Of a stretch of 64,000 nucleotides of DNA, positions 34,546 to 42,360 are shown in pieces; the stretch's first letter is position 1, and every line of letters begins with the position of its first letter. The DNA lies in the NCBI RefSeq assembly GCF_001267885.1, contig NZ_CP012382.1, forward strand, positions 5,009,001 to 5,073,000, written 5' to 3'. The position numbers and the translations under genes were made by a program. This DNA is from Streptomyces ambofaciens ATCC 23877. Its GTDB lineage: Bacteria; Actinomycetota; Actinomycetes; Streptomycetales; Streptomycetaceae. The notes below the pieces were generated by a model that had not been told where the DNA came from, made no database searches, and saw nothing but the letters and a program-made list of their open reading frames with translations.

Positions 34546-35409
34546 ATGGCACAGCGCAAGGACATCGACGGCTCGGTGAGCGTCCCGACGTTCTACGGCA
34601 AGGAGCTGAGATGGCAGCGGGAGCGGGCCGGTCTGTCCCTGGAGGCGCTGGTCGAGGGCAGCTTCTACGGCAAGTCGCACCTGAGCGACATCGAACGCGG
34701 GGAGCGGCGCATGCCGTTGGACCTGGCCCGGCACGTGGATCGGTCGTTGGCGACGGACGGGTTCTTCGAGCGGCGGTGCGAGGATGTGCGGAAGGCACGG
34801 CGGGGGCCCCATGCCGCGTACTTCGAGAAGGCACTGGAGGCGGAGCGGTACGCCGAGTCCATCGAGTTGTGGTCACCCAGTACCTTCCCCGGGTTGCTCC
34901 AGACCGCCCCGTACGCGCGGACCCTCGTACGAGCAGCGCACCCGCAGGCCTCCGACGAGCACGTGGAGGAGAAGGTGCAGGCCCGGCTGGCCCGCGCCCT
35001 TCTCTTCGAGGATGACCACGGCAGCCCGGAGTACTGGACGATTCTGCACGAGTCGTTGCTGCTCGACCCGATCGTGCCGCCGGTGGAAATGGCTCGCCAG
35101 CTCGACCGGATCGTGGAGCTGTCCGAGCGGCGCCGGATCACTCCGCAGATCGTTCCGCGGAAGTGCGGAGCGTATCCTCTGATGGCTGCCTCCATCATGG
35201 TCATGGCCTTTTCTGACGCGCCGCCGCTTGTCTACACCGAGGCGTCGTACAGCGGGGACACCATCGACGATCCGGCCCTCGTGAAGCAGTACCGCAAGGC
35301 ATACGATCGGCTCAGGGCCGTCGCACTCTCACCGGAGACGTCCCTGGCCAGGATCAAGTCGGCGGCAGAGGATTACCGAAATGGTCAGCAACCGGATCGA
35401 CTTGAGTGA
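34546..35409 (+). CDS. XRE-family regulator with DUF5753 domain (WhiJ/AbaA type)
   Basis: This 287-residue regulator has an N-terminal XRE HTH (YGKELRWQRERAGLSLEALVEGSFYGKSHLSDIERGERRMP, about residues 15-60) and a large C-terminal DUF5753 domain (about 95-275) with LWSPSTFPGLLQTAPYAR and LDRIVELSERRRITPQIVP. GGAAGAGG lies 8 nt before ATG 34546. The DUF397 gene starts inside its 3' end. In Streptomyces such regulators pair with a DUF397 protein and often an anti-sigma-type kinase, and control development or antibiotic genes. The target here is unknown; an inverted repeat upstream suggests autoregulation. Confidence 0.9.
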   Translation: MAQRKDIDGSVSVPTFYGKELRWQRERAGLSLEALVEGSFYGKSHLSDIERGERRMPLDLARHVDRSLATDGFFERRCEDVRKARRGPHAAYFEKALEAERYAESIELWSPSTFPGLLQTAPYARTLVRAAHPQASDEHVEEKVQARLARALLFEDDHGSPEYWTILHESLLLDPIVPPVEMARQLDRIVELSERRRITPQIVPRKCGAYPLMAASIMVMAFSDAPPLVYTEASYSGDTIDDPALVKQYRKAYDRLRAVALSPETSLARIKSAAEDYRNGQQPDRLE

Positions 35410-35599
35410 CGCGCTCTGGAAGAAGAGCAGCCACAGCAACGGCGACGGCGGGGAGTGCGTCGAGGTCGCCGACGGCCTACCCGGCATTGTCCCCGTCCGT
35501 GACTCCAAGGTTCGTGGCGACGGTCCCGTCCTCCTCCTCACCGCCCGCTCCTGGGCGCCCTTTGTCGCGGCGCTGAAGGACGCGGGGCCGATCGACTGA
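35381..35599 (+). CDS. DUF397 protein, partner of the XRE regulator
   Basis: This 72-residue protein is a clear DUF397 member: WKKSSHSNGDGGECVEVAD near the start, VPVRDSKVRGDGPVLLLTARSWAPFVAALK at the end. Its ATG lies 29 nt inside the XRE gene, so translation is coupled. DUF397 proteins antagonise or bind the XRE-DUF5753 partner in whiJ-type systems; that role is known for the family and inferred here. Confidence 0.9.
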   Translation: MVSNRIDLSDALWKKSSHSNGDGGECVEVADGLPGIVPVRDSKVRGDGPVLLLTARSWAPFVAALKDAGPID

Positions 35600-35614
35600 G
35601 CGAGGCCGGCCACG

Positions 35615-36490
35615 TCACATCGGCAGCGAAGCCGCCGCGTCCGAGCCCCAGCTCGCCAGCAGGCGCAGCGCCTCCGCCGACGGGGAGCCCGGCTCGGCGT
35701 GGTACGTCACGAACGCCTGCTCGTCGTCGTCGACCAGGCGGAACGTCTCGAACGACAGCGTCAGGTCGCCGACCAGCGGGTGCCGCATCCGCTTGACGCC
35801 GTAGCTCTTCTCCTTCACGTCGTGCGTGGCCCACCGCCGCCGGAACTCCTCGCTCTTCACGGACAACTCGCCGACCAGCGCGGACAGCCTCGGGTCGTCC
35901 GGGTGCCGGCCCGCGTCCATGCGCAGGAAGCTGACCATGTCGGACGCCTTCTGGTCCCAGTCCACGAAGAGGTCGCGGTAGTCGGGGTTGAGGAACACCA
36001 GCCGGGCCCAGTTCCGCTCCTCGGCCGGCAGCGCGCCCCAGTCACCGAAGAGGGCCGCCGCCATCCGGTTCCAGGCGAGGATCTCCGACCGACGGCCCGT
36101 CACGTACGCCGGCACCGTCTCGATCGACTCCAGCAGCTGGAGCAGCGCCACCCGCACCGGCTGCTGCGCCCGCGCGCCCGCCGCCCGCCTGCGCTGCTGC
36201 TGGGGCTTCGCGAGGTGCGTCAGGTGCGCCTGCTCGGCGTCGGACAGCCTGAGCGCGCGGGCGATCGCGTCGAGGACCTCCGCCGACACGTTCCGCCCGT
36301 TGCCCTGCTCCAGGCGCGTGTAGTAGGCCACCGACACCCCGGCCAGCTGCGCCAGCTCCTCCCGCCGCAGGCCCGGCACCCGGCGGTGCCGCCCGAACGA
36401 CGGCAGCCCCACGTCCTCCGGCTTCAGCCGGGCCCGCCGGGTGCGCAGGAACTCGCTCAGTTCGGCACGCCGGTCCAGCTGTCCATCCAT
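35615..36490 (-). CDS. XRE-family regulator with MmyB-like ligand domain
   Basis: This 291-residue regulator has an N-terminal HTH ([22 protein letters not shown], then [24 protein letters not shown], about residues 8-80). A C-terminal MmyB-like, PAS-type domain follows (about 105-275: [43 protein letters not shown]), which in homologues binds a fatty acid-like ligand. It is divergent from a zinc alcohol dehydrogenase, with 183 nt between them holding a 12-bp direct repeat. Such regulators usually control the neighbouring oxidoreductase gene. It converges on the DUF397 gene with 15 nt between. Confidence 0.9.
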   Translation of the reverse strand: MDGQLDRRAELSEFLRTRRARLKPEDVGLPSFGRHRRVPGLRREELAQLAGVSVAYYTRLEQGNGRNVSAEVLDAIARALRLSDAEQAHLTHLAKPQQQRRRAAGARAQQPVRVALLQLLESIETVPAYVTGRRSEILAWNRMAAALFGDWGALPAEERNWARLVFLNPDYRDLFVDWDQKASDMVSFLRMDAGRHPDDPRLSALVGELSVKSEEFRRRWATHDVKEKSYGVKRMRHPLVGDLTLSFETFRLVDDDEQAFVTYHAEPGSPSAEALRLLASWGSDAAASLPM

Positions 36491-36516
36491 GCCCTCCAGT
36501 ATCGCCGCCCGTATTC

Positions 36517-36572
36517 CCGGTCGTACGCCCCTGAGCCTGTCCCCGCCAGTGGTACGCACGCCGGTCGTACGC
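36517..36572. promoter_or_regulatory. Direct repeat CCGGTCGTACGC in divergent promoter
   Basis: CCGGTCGTACGC occurs at 36517-36528 and again at 36561-36572, 44 bp apart (about four helical turns). A related GGTACGCACG lies between them. The repeats fill the region between the MmyB-type regulator and the alcohol dehydrogenase, and fit a regulator binding two sites on one face. Confidence 0.5.
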
Positions 36573-36673
36573 AAAGGCGTGGCCTGTGTGAACGTCCCGA
36601 TCCGAGGCACGCTGGAAGCATCACCCTGACCGCTGTCACGAGACCTCGTCTCGGGAATTCCGGAGAACCCGGC

Positions 36674-37714
36674 ATGACCACTGTCGCCGCATACGCCGCA
36701 CCCGCCGCCAAGGCTCCGCTGGAGCGGACCACCATCGAGCGGCGCGAGGTGCGCGAGCACGACGTCCTGATCGACATCAAGTTCGCCGGCATCTGCCACT
36801 CCGACATCCACCAGGTGCAGGAGGGCTGGGGCGAGGCCATCTTCCCGATGGTCCCCGGCCACGAGATCGCCGGCATCGTCTCCGAGGTCGGCCCCGGCGT
36901 CACCAAGTTCGCCGTCGGCGACCGGGTGGGCGTCGGCTGCATGGTCGACTCCTGCCGCGAGTGCGAGAACTGCAAGGCCGGCCGCGAGCAGTACTGCACG
37001 GGCGGCAACGTGATGACGTACAACGGCATCGGCAAGGACGGCGAGCCGACCTACGGCGGCTACTCGGAGAAGGTCGTCGTCGACGAGAACTTCGTCCTCG
37101 GCATCCCCGAGGGCATCTCCCTGGACGAGGCAGCGCCCCTGCTGTGCGCCGGTATCACCACGTACTCGCCGCTCAGGCGCTGGAACGCGGGCCCCGGCAA
37201 GAAGGTCGCCGTCGTCGGCCTGGGCGGTCTCGGCCACATGGCCGTCAAGCTCGCGCACGCCCTGGGCGCCGAGGTGACCGTGCTGTCGCAGTCGCTGCGC
37301 AAGAAGGACGACGGCCTGAAGCTGGGCGCCGACCACTTCTACGCCACCAGCGACCCGGCCACCTTCGAGGAACTGGCGGGCAGCTTCGACCTGATCGTCT
37401 CCACGGTCTCCGCCCCGCTCGACCTCGGCGCCTACCTGGGACTGCTGAAGACGGAGGGCACGCTGGCCAACGTCGGCGCGCCCGAGGAGCCGGTCTCCCT
37501 CAACCTGTTCGCGCTGCTCGGCGGCGGAAAGTCCCTCTCCGGGTCCATGATCGGCGGCATCGCCGAGACCCAGGAGATGCTGGACTTCTGCGCCGAGCAC
37601 GGCATCGGCGCGGAGATCGAGCTGATCGCCGCGTCCGAGGTCAACGAGGCGTACGAGCGGGTCCAGGCGAGCGACGTGCGGTACCGCTTCGTGATCGACA
37701 CGGCGACGATCTGA
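36674..37714 (+). CDS. Zinc-dependent alcohol dehydrogenase (YahK/CAD type)
   Basis: This 346-residue medium-chain dehydrogenase reduces aldehydes with NADPH, as in the YahK/cinnamyl alcohol dehydrogenase group. It shows the catalytic zinc ligands ([20 protein letters not shown]), the structural zinc site with four Cys ([16 protein letters not shown]) and the cofactor loop [16 protein letters not shown] 36674 follows a weak GGAGAACCCGGC ribosome binding site. It is divergent from an MmyB-type regulator that probably controls it. A hairpin with a T-run lies just downstream. Confidence 0.93.
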   Translation: MTTVAAYAAPAAKAPLERTTIERREVREHDVLIDIKFAGICHSDIHQVQEGWGEAIFPMVPGHEIAGIVSEVGPGVTKFAVGDRVGVGCMVDSCRECENCKAGREQYCTGGNVMTYNGIGKDGEPTYGGYSEKVVVDENFVLGIPEGISLDEAAPLLCAGITTYSPLRRWNAGPGKKVAVVGLGGLGHMAVKLAHALGAEVTVLSQSLRKKDDGLKLGADHFYATSDPATFEELAGSFDLIVSTVSAPLDLGAYLGLLKTEGTLANVGAPEEPVSLNLFALLGGGKSLSGSMIGGIAETQEMLDFCAEHGIGAEIELIAASEVNEAYERVQASDVRYRFVIDTATI

Positions 37715-37728
37715 CGGGAGGACCGGCC

Positions 37729-37748
37729 CGGGAGAAATCTTTTTCCCG
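37729..37748 (+). terminator. Hairpin with T-run after the alcohol dehydrogenase
   Basis: CGGGAGAAA pairs with TTTTTCCCG around a short loop; the five consecutive T residues form part of the right arm. It begins 15 nt after the stop codon at 37714. Confidence 0.5.
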
Positions 37749-37863
37749 TTCCTGTCACACGGCCGCGACGCCGCGGGTCACACCGCCGTAGACACAACGG
37801 CGGACGCCTCGGGCGGGCAGGTCACGCACCTGACCGCCCGGGCGCCAGACCCCGGGAGCAGCC

Positions 37864-38679
37864 ATGACGTACCCCTCGTCCTCCACCACCCCCCTCCTGG
37901 TCACCGGCGGCACGGGCACCCTGGGCGGCCACGTCGTCCCGCTGCTGCGGGCGGCCGGCCACGAGGTGCGGGTCCTCACCCGGCGCCCCCGCCCCGCCGC
38001 GGACGGCGTCACGTACGTCACCGGCGACCTCCTCACCGGAGCGGGCGTCGACGCCGCCGTCGACGGCGTGCACACCGTCCTGCACCTGGCGGGCGGCCCC
38101 AAGGGCGACGACGAGGCGACCCGCACCCTGGTGCGTGCCGCGTCCGGCGCGGACGTGCGGCACCTCGTGTACATCTCGGTCGTGGGCGCGGACGGCGTGC
38201 CGCTGAAGTGGCTGCGCACCAAGCTCGACTCGGAGCGGGCGATCGCGGACTCCGGCATCCCGTGGACGGTGCTGCGGGCGGCCCAGTTCCACGAGCTGAC
38301 CCTGACGATGATCGAGAAGATGACGAAGCTGCCGGTGCTGCCCGTCCCGGGCGGCATGCGCCTCCAGCCGGTCGACTCCCGTGAGGTCGCCGCCCGCCTC
38401 GCCGAGCTGGCCCTCGCGGCCCCCTCCGGCCGGGTCCCCGACCTGACCGGCCCCGAGGTCCTGGACCTGGCCGCCCTGACCCGCTCGTACCGTGCGGTCC
38501 ACGGCGGGCGCCGGCGTCCGCACCTGCCGGTCCGCATCCCCGGCAAGGCCGGCCGCGCCTACCGGGCGGGGGCCAACCTCGCACTGGAGGGGGCCCTGGT
38601 GGGGCGGCTGACGTGGGAGGAGTTCCTGGCGGAGCGTGCGGGACGCGGGCCGCGGACGGCTGCCGCGCACCGCTCCTGA
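37864..38679 (+). CDS. NmrA/SDR-like NAD(P)-binding protein
   Basis: This 271-residue atypical short-chain dehydrogenase has a Rossmann start (PLLVTGGTGTLGGHVVPLLRAAGHEVRVLTRRP), HLAGGPKGDD, and RHLVYISVVGADGVPLKWLRTKLDSE. It then reads AQFHELTLTMIEKMTKLPVLPVPGG, typical of NmrA-like or isoflavone-reductase-like sensors and oxidoreductases. The usual catalytic YxxxK is replaced by WLRTKLDSE. GGAGCAGCC precedes ATG 37864. The substrate is unknown. Repetitive noncoding DNA and a TetR gene follow, and co-regulation with that TetR is possible but not shown. Confidence 0.88.
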   Translation: MTYPSSSTTPLLVTGGTGTLGGHVVPLLRAAGHEVRVLTRRPRPAADGVTYVTGDLLTGAGVDAAVDGVHTVLHLAGGPKGDDEATRTLVRAASGADVRHLVYISVVGADGVPLKWLRTKLDSERAIADSGIPWTVLRAAQFHELTLTMIEKMTKLPVLPVPGGMRLQPVDSREVAARLAELALAAPSGRVPDLTGPEVLDLAALTRSYRAVHGGRRRPHLPVRIPGKAGRAYRAGANLALEGALVGRLTWEEFLAERAGRGPRTAAAHRS

Positions 38680-38689
38680 ACCTGGCCCC

Positions 38690-39050
38690 GGCGTCGCCGG
38701 CGTCGCCGGGGGCGGCCGGGTGGCGCGGGGGTGGCCGGGTGGCGCGGGGGTGGCCGGGCGGCGATGCCTGGCCCCGCTGTCGCCTGGCCCCGCTGTCGCC
38801 TGGCCCCGTTGGCGCCGGGCCCCAGGGCCCAGGGCCCTTACGTGGCCGGGGCCGACGTGTCTGAGCCCTCTTGCCCCTGCGCCGGCAGCGCGCCCGGGGC
38901 CTCACGTGGCTAAGCCGCATGCCCCAGGGCTTCCACGTGCCCGGGGCCCGCACCTGTCCAGGGCCCGCACTTGTCCAGGGCCCACCTGTCCAGGGCCCGC
39001 AATGTCCGGGGCCCCACGTGCCCGGGGGCCCGTGCGGCAGAGCGCCCCCC
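38690..39050. repeat. Block of short tandem repeats (19, 16 and 17 bp units)
   Basis: Three repeat families follow each other in this 506-nt gap. Units of 19 bp (GGCCGGGTGGCGCGGGGGT) occur from 38714. Units of 16 bp (GCCTGGCCCCGCTGTC) occur at 38766, 38782 and 38798. Imperfect 17-bp units (CAGGGCCCGCACCTGTC-like) occur from about 38944 to 39010. No gene is supported here. Confidence 0.8.
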
Positions 39051-39115
39051 GGCAGGCGCACACCGACGCGGCACCCGATGGTGACGGTCTCCGCGCTCTG
39101 GCATCATGGCCAAGT

Positions 39116-39154
39116 GGAACCCTGTCCCGCTTGACGGTACGGAACAGTGTCCCG
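39116..39154. promoter_or_regulatory. TetR promoter with repeated GGAAC..TGTCCCG operator
   Basis: GGAACCCTGTCCCG (39116-39129) and GGAACAGTGTCCCG (39141-39154) are near-identical 14-mers 25 bp apart. The second is part of a dyad CGG-A-ACA-G-TGT-C-CCG centred at 39147. A TTGACG -35-like box (39131-39136) lies between them. The likely ligand is the TetR product. Confidence 0.55.
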
Positions 39155-39185
39155 TTCGGCAGGCCCGGGAAGCGGAGGGAACGGC

Positions 39186-39779
39186 GTGGTGAAGGACGGC
39201 GACGAGGCCGCGGAGCACGCGGCCCGGCCCAAGCGGGCGGACGCCCGGCGCAACCAGGAGACCCTGCTCGACGCGGCCGCCGCGGTCTTCGTCGAGTCGG
39301 GTGTGGAGGCTCCGGTGCGCGACATCGCGGCCAGGGCCGGCGTGGGGACGGCCACGATCTACCGCCACTTCCCGACACGGGCCGACCTCATCATCGGCGT
39401 CTACCGGCACCAGGTGGAGGCGTGCGCCGAGGCCGGCCCGGCGCTCCTGGCGAGCAGCCCGACCCCGTACGCCGCGCTGGCCCGGTGGATCGACCTCTTC
39501 GTGGACTTCCTCGTCACCAAGCACGGCCTCGCCGCCGTGCTGCAGTCCGACAACGCCGGCTTCGAGACGCTGCACGCGTACTTCCTCGACCGCCTCGTGC
39601 CCGTGTGCACCCGGCTCCTCGACGCCGCGACCGCCTCCGGCGAGATCCGTACCGACCTGGAGGCCATCGCCTTCATGCGCGGCGTAGGCAACCTCTGCAT
39701 CGGCGCGGAGAACGACCCCCGGTACGACGCCCGGAGGCTGGTCGGACTCCTGGTGGCGGGGCTGCGCCTCCCCGGCTGA
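39186..39779 (+). CDS. TetR-family transcriptional regulator
   Basis: This 197-residue regulator has a classic N-terminal HTH (RRNQETLLDAAAAVFVESGVEAPVRDIAARAGVGTATIYRHFPTRADLI, about residues 21-68) and a helical ligand domain. GTG 39186 was chosen because GGAGG lies 7 nt upstream; GTG 39189 or the in-frame GTG 39147 are less likely. The promoter carries a repeated operator-like sequence, suggesting autorepression. The neighbours are an NmrA-like reductase upstream and a MerR-HEAT gene facing it. Confidence 0.9.
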   Translation: MVKDGDEAAEHAARPKRADARRNQETLLDAAAAVFVESGVEAPVRDIAARAGVGTATIYRHFPTRADLIIGVYRHQVEACAEAGPALLASSPTPYAALARWIDLFVDFLVTKHGLAAVLQSDNAGFETLHAYFLDRLVPVCTRLLDAATASGEIRTDLEAIAFMRGVGNLCIGAENDPRYDARRLVGLLVAGLRLPG

Positions 39780-39931
39780 CCGCGCAGGCGCCTCGGCGGC
39801 CGTCCGGCCGTCCGGCTGTCAGTGGGCGGGGATCCGCGCCGCGGGCGGGTGCTCGCGTGCCGTGGGCCGCCCTGCGGCCGGTGCGCCGGCGGCGGGCCGT
39901 CGGGGGAGGCGCGGGCCGCCTTCCCGCCGGG

Positions 39932-40936
39932 TCACCGCGCGCCGCGCAGCCGGACGAGGTAGGTCGCGGTCACCGCGACGGCACGGTCCCCGTCGTGCAC
40001 GAGTTCCGCGAGGGCACGTGAAGCCGTCGGGCCCGGGATGTCCGCCAGCGCCTGGGTCACCCGTACGCGTCCGGGCGCGTCGGTGGTGCCGTCGGCGAGG
40101 TGCTCGACGAGCCCGCCCGCGATCCGCTCCGCCGTCGAGCCGTCACCGGCCAGCATGCTCAGCGCGTCGGCCGCGTCCGTGTCGTTCTGACCCCTGACGA
40201 CCATCTCGGTGAGCGTCGGGACGGCGTCGGCGACTCCGCGTGTCCCGAGCGCCAGAGCCGCGTGGCCGCGGACCACGACGTCGGGATGGGCGAGCGCCTC
40301 CCGCAGCCGGGCGGTGGCGTCCTCACCGGACAGCTCGGCGAGGCACTGGACGGCGCGTTCCCGCACCGCGGCCACCGGGGAGGCGAGGCCCTCGGCCAGC
40401 AGCGCCGTGCCGGTGCCGCCCGACCGGGCCAGCGCCCACCGCAGGGCGCCGGCGACGTTCGTGTCCGTCTCGCTCAGCACCGCCTCGACCAGGGCCTCAA
40501 CCGGCACCGGCACCTCGTCGACCGAGGAGAGGGCCGCACGCTGGCGGGCGGCGGCGCTCTTCGACCCCAGGGCCTGGAGGACCGAGACGGCCTGGAGGAC
40601 GTCCTCCCAGCCCGCGGGCTCCACGGCACCGATCCGGCTCAGCCGCGTCAGCAGCTCGGTCTCGGCCGCGATGCGTTCGCGGGTCTGGCGGATGAGGTCG
40701 TCGACGAGCGCCGAGGGCGTGAAACCCGGATCGTCGAGCGCTCGCCCGATCTCGCGCAGCGACAGCCCCAGCGACCGCAGGCTCTCGATGTGGAAGATCC
40801 GCCGGATGTCCTCGACGGCGTACTCCCGGTAGCCGGAGCCGGTACGGCCCGACGGCCTGATCAGGCCCAGCGACTCGTAGTGCCTGAGCATGCGGGCACT
40901 GACCCCGGACCGCCGCGCCACCTCACCGATCAACAC
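39932..40936 (-). CDS. MerR-family regulator fused to HEAT repeats
   Basis: This 334-residue protein joins a MerR winged HTH (LIGEVARRSGVSARMLRHYESLGLI, about residues 1-70) and coiled-coil dimer helix (about 75-115) to a C-terminal array of HEAT-like helical repeats. These repeats run from about 130 to 330 (for example VAAVRERAVQCLAELSGEDATARLREALAHPDVVVRGHAALALG). The repeats replace the short metal- or drug-binding tail of ordinary MerR proteins, so the signal may be a protein partner. GTG 40936 lies 3 nt after the stop of the HEAT-only gene, so both are in one operon. A MerR-type dyad is present in the operon promoter. Confidence 0.9.
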   Translation of the reverse strand: MLIGEVARRSGVSARMLRHYESLGLIRPSGRTGSGYREYAVEDIRRIFHIESLRSLGLSLREIGRALDDPGFTPSALVDDLIRQTRERIAAETELLTRLSRIGAVEPAGWEDVLQAVSVLQALGSKSAAARQRAALSSVDEVPVPVEALVEAVLSETDTNVAGALRWALARSGGTGTALLAEGLASPVAAVRERAVQCLAELSGEDATARLREALAHPDVVVRGHAALALGTRGVADAVPTLTEMVVRGQNDTDAADALSMLAGDGSTAERIAGGLVEHLADGTTDAPGRVRVTQALADIPGPTASRALAELVHDGDRAVAVTATYLVRLRGAR

Positions 40937-40939
40937 CTC

Positions 40940-41608
40940 CTATCGTCCCTCCGGGCCGGAACCGCCGAGGGCCACGACGCGCTTCGCCTCCTCGATGGCG
41001 GCCTCGAACCCGGTGTCCGGGTCGCGCAGCAGCCGTTCCGTGGCGAGGGCGTGCGCGCGGACGCCCTCGTCCCGCGCCGTCGCCGCGGCCCGCAGAGCCG
41101 ACGGCACGACCTCGCCCAGCGCGACCAGTGCCCGGCTGAGACTCCGCTGCGTGTCCCGATCGCCGCGCCCGAGCTGCGTCGCCAGCGCCGAGGCCAGGGC
41201 GGCCTCCTCGCCCTCCGGCACGAGCACGACGGCCGCCCGCCAGGCGCTGCGGGCCACCTCGTCGTCGGCGTCGGACAGGAGGGCGCCGGTGATCGCCGGC
41301 CACGCCCGCCGGTCCCCGATCTTGGACAGGGTGTGCAGCGCCTGGCTCCGGGCCTGCGCCCGCTCGGATCCGACCTCCCGGAGCAGCACGGGGAGCGTCG
41401 AGGACACCGGATGGCGGGTGAGCGCCCAGGTCAGCATGTCGCGGACGAAGAACTCGGGTTCGACGGCGCAGCGCTCGACGAGCGTGCCGACGAAACGTGG
41501 GTCCGGGGCCGTGCCGACGGCCAGAGCCGCCCGCAGCCGCACGGACGGACTGTCGTCCTCCAGGGCCCGCAGCGCTCGCGACGCGTCCGGGCCCAGTGTC
41601 GTGGTCAT
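40940..41608 (-). CDS. HEAT-repeat protein, operon partner of MerR-HEAT
   Basis: This 222-residue soluble protein is made of about six HEAT-like repeats ([53 protein letters not shown] and similar). It has no signal peptide, enzyme motif or transmembrane segment. It precedes the MerR-HEAT gene by 3 nt and is related to its C-terminal domain. It could bind the regulator or titrate its ligand; this is inference from the paired repeats. CAGGAGGTGG precedes ATG 41608. Confidence 0.85.
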   Translation of the reverse strand: MTTTLGPDASRALRALEDDSPSVRLRAALAVGTAPDPRFVGTLVERCAVEPEFFVRDMLTWALTRHPVSSTLPVLLREVGSERAQARSQALHTLSKIGDRRAWPAITGALLSDADDEVARSAWRAAVVLVPEGEEAALASALATQLGRGDRDTQRSLSRALVALGEVVPSALRAAATARDEGVRAHALATERLLRDPDTGFEAAIEEAKRVVALGGSGPEGR

Positions 41609-41639
41609 GGGGAAACCACCTCCTGGCAGACAGTGAAGG

Positions 41640-41658
41640 CCTTGTCACCGTGTCAAGG
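41640..41658 (-). promoter_or_regulatory. MerR-type operator in the HEAT operon promoter
   Basis: The near-perfect 19-bp dyad CCTTGTCACCGTGTCAAGG (plus strand) overlaps a minus-strand TTGACA (41651-41656) that serves as -35 box. The dyad fills the spacer towards the gene start at 41608. MerR regulators bind such dyads within a long spacer and untwist the promoter. Autoregulation by the MerR-HEAT protein is the simplest reading. Confidence 0.65.
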
Positions 41659-41796
41659 TCAACCCCGGCGAACGCCTCGCCGGCCGGGCGGGCGCGGAAT
41701 CACCGGGAGGTCCGACGCGTTGACGAAGGTCGGACGGGGTGCGGGCGTGTGCTGGGCAACCCGAGTGACCCGGCTGACAGGAATAGGAGGGCCGCA

Positions 41797-42309
41797 ATGG
41801 CTGCGCAGACACAGAGGGCCGTGCTGGCGGGCGGATGCTTCTGGGGGATGGAAGAGCTGATCCGCCGGCTTCCGGGCGTGACGGCGACGCGGGTCGGTTA
41901 CACCGGCGGAGACGTGCCGAACGCGACGTACCGCGACCACGGCACGCACGCGGAGGCCATCGAGATCCTCTTCGACCCCGAGCGGACCGACTACCGCACG
42001 CTCCTGGAGTTCTTCTTCCAGATCCACGACCCGAGCACCAAGAACCGCCAGGGCAACGACATCGGCCTCAGCTACCGCTCGGCGATCTACTACGTGGACG
42101 ACGAGCAGAAGCGGATCGCCGAGGACACGATCGCGGACGTGGACGCCTCCGGTCTGTGGCCCGGCAAGGTCGTCACCGAGGTGGAGCCGGTCGGTCCCTT
42201 CTGGGAGGCCGAGCCCGAGCACCAGGACTACCTGCAGCGCTACCCCGAGGGGTACACCTGCCACTTCCCGCGCCCGGGATGGCGGCTGCCCGCCCGGACC
42301 GAGGGCTGA
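41797..42309 (+). CDS. msrA: Peptide-methionine (S)-S-oxide reductase
   Basis: MsrA repairs oxidised methionine in proteins. The 170-residue protein has the catalytic [13 protein letters not shown] (Cys14), [24 protein letters not shown] and [12 protein letters not shown] segments of the family, and is of typical short length. A strong AGGAGG lies 7 nt before ATG 41797. It is monocistronic and converges on the hypothetical gene at 42361 across a strong hairpin. Thioredoxin or a mycothiol-linked system would recycle it. Confidence 0.95.
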   Translation: MAAQTQRAVLAGGCFWGMEELIRRLPGVTATRVGYTGGDVPNATYRDHGTHAEAIEILFDPERTDYRTLLEFFFQIHDPSTKNRQGNDIGLSYRSAIYYVDDEQKRIAEDTIADVDASGLWPGKVVTEVEPVGPFWEAEPEHQDYLQRYPEGYTCHFPRPGWRLPARTEG

Positions 42310-42315
42310 CACCGG

Positions 42316-42348
42316 GGGCGGCCCGGCGGGCGTTCCTCCGGGCCGCCC
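42316..42348. terminator. Bidirectional hairpin after msrA
   Basis: GGGCGGCCCGG (42316-42326) pairs perfectly with CCGGGCCGCCC (42338-42348) with an 11-nt loop, between convergent genes ending at 42309 and 42361. Confidence 0.75.
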
Positions 42349-42360
42349 GCCGGGGCACCG

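Noticed and set aside
31884..36490. Genomic island or integrated element around the EccA-like and XRE genes
   Set aside because: No integrase, transposase, tRNA or attachment repeats were found. Base composition is only slightly different. It looks like ordinary accessory streptomycete DNA.
39780..39931. Terminator between the TetR and MerR-HEAT genes
   Set aside because: The stretch is GC-rich with many weak self-complementary pieces, but no single clean stem-loop could be supported.
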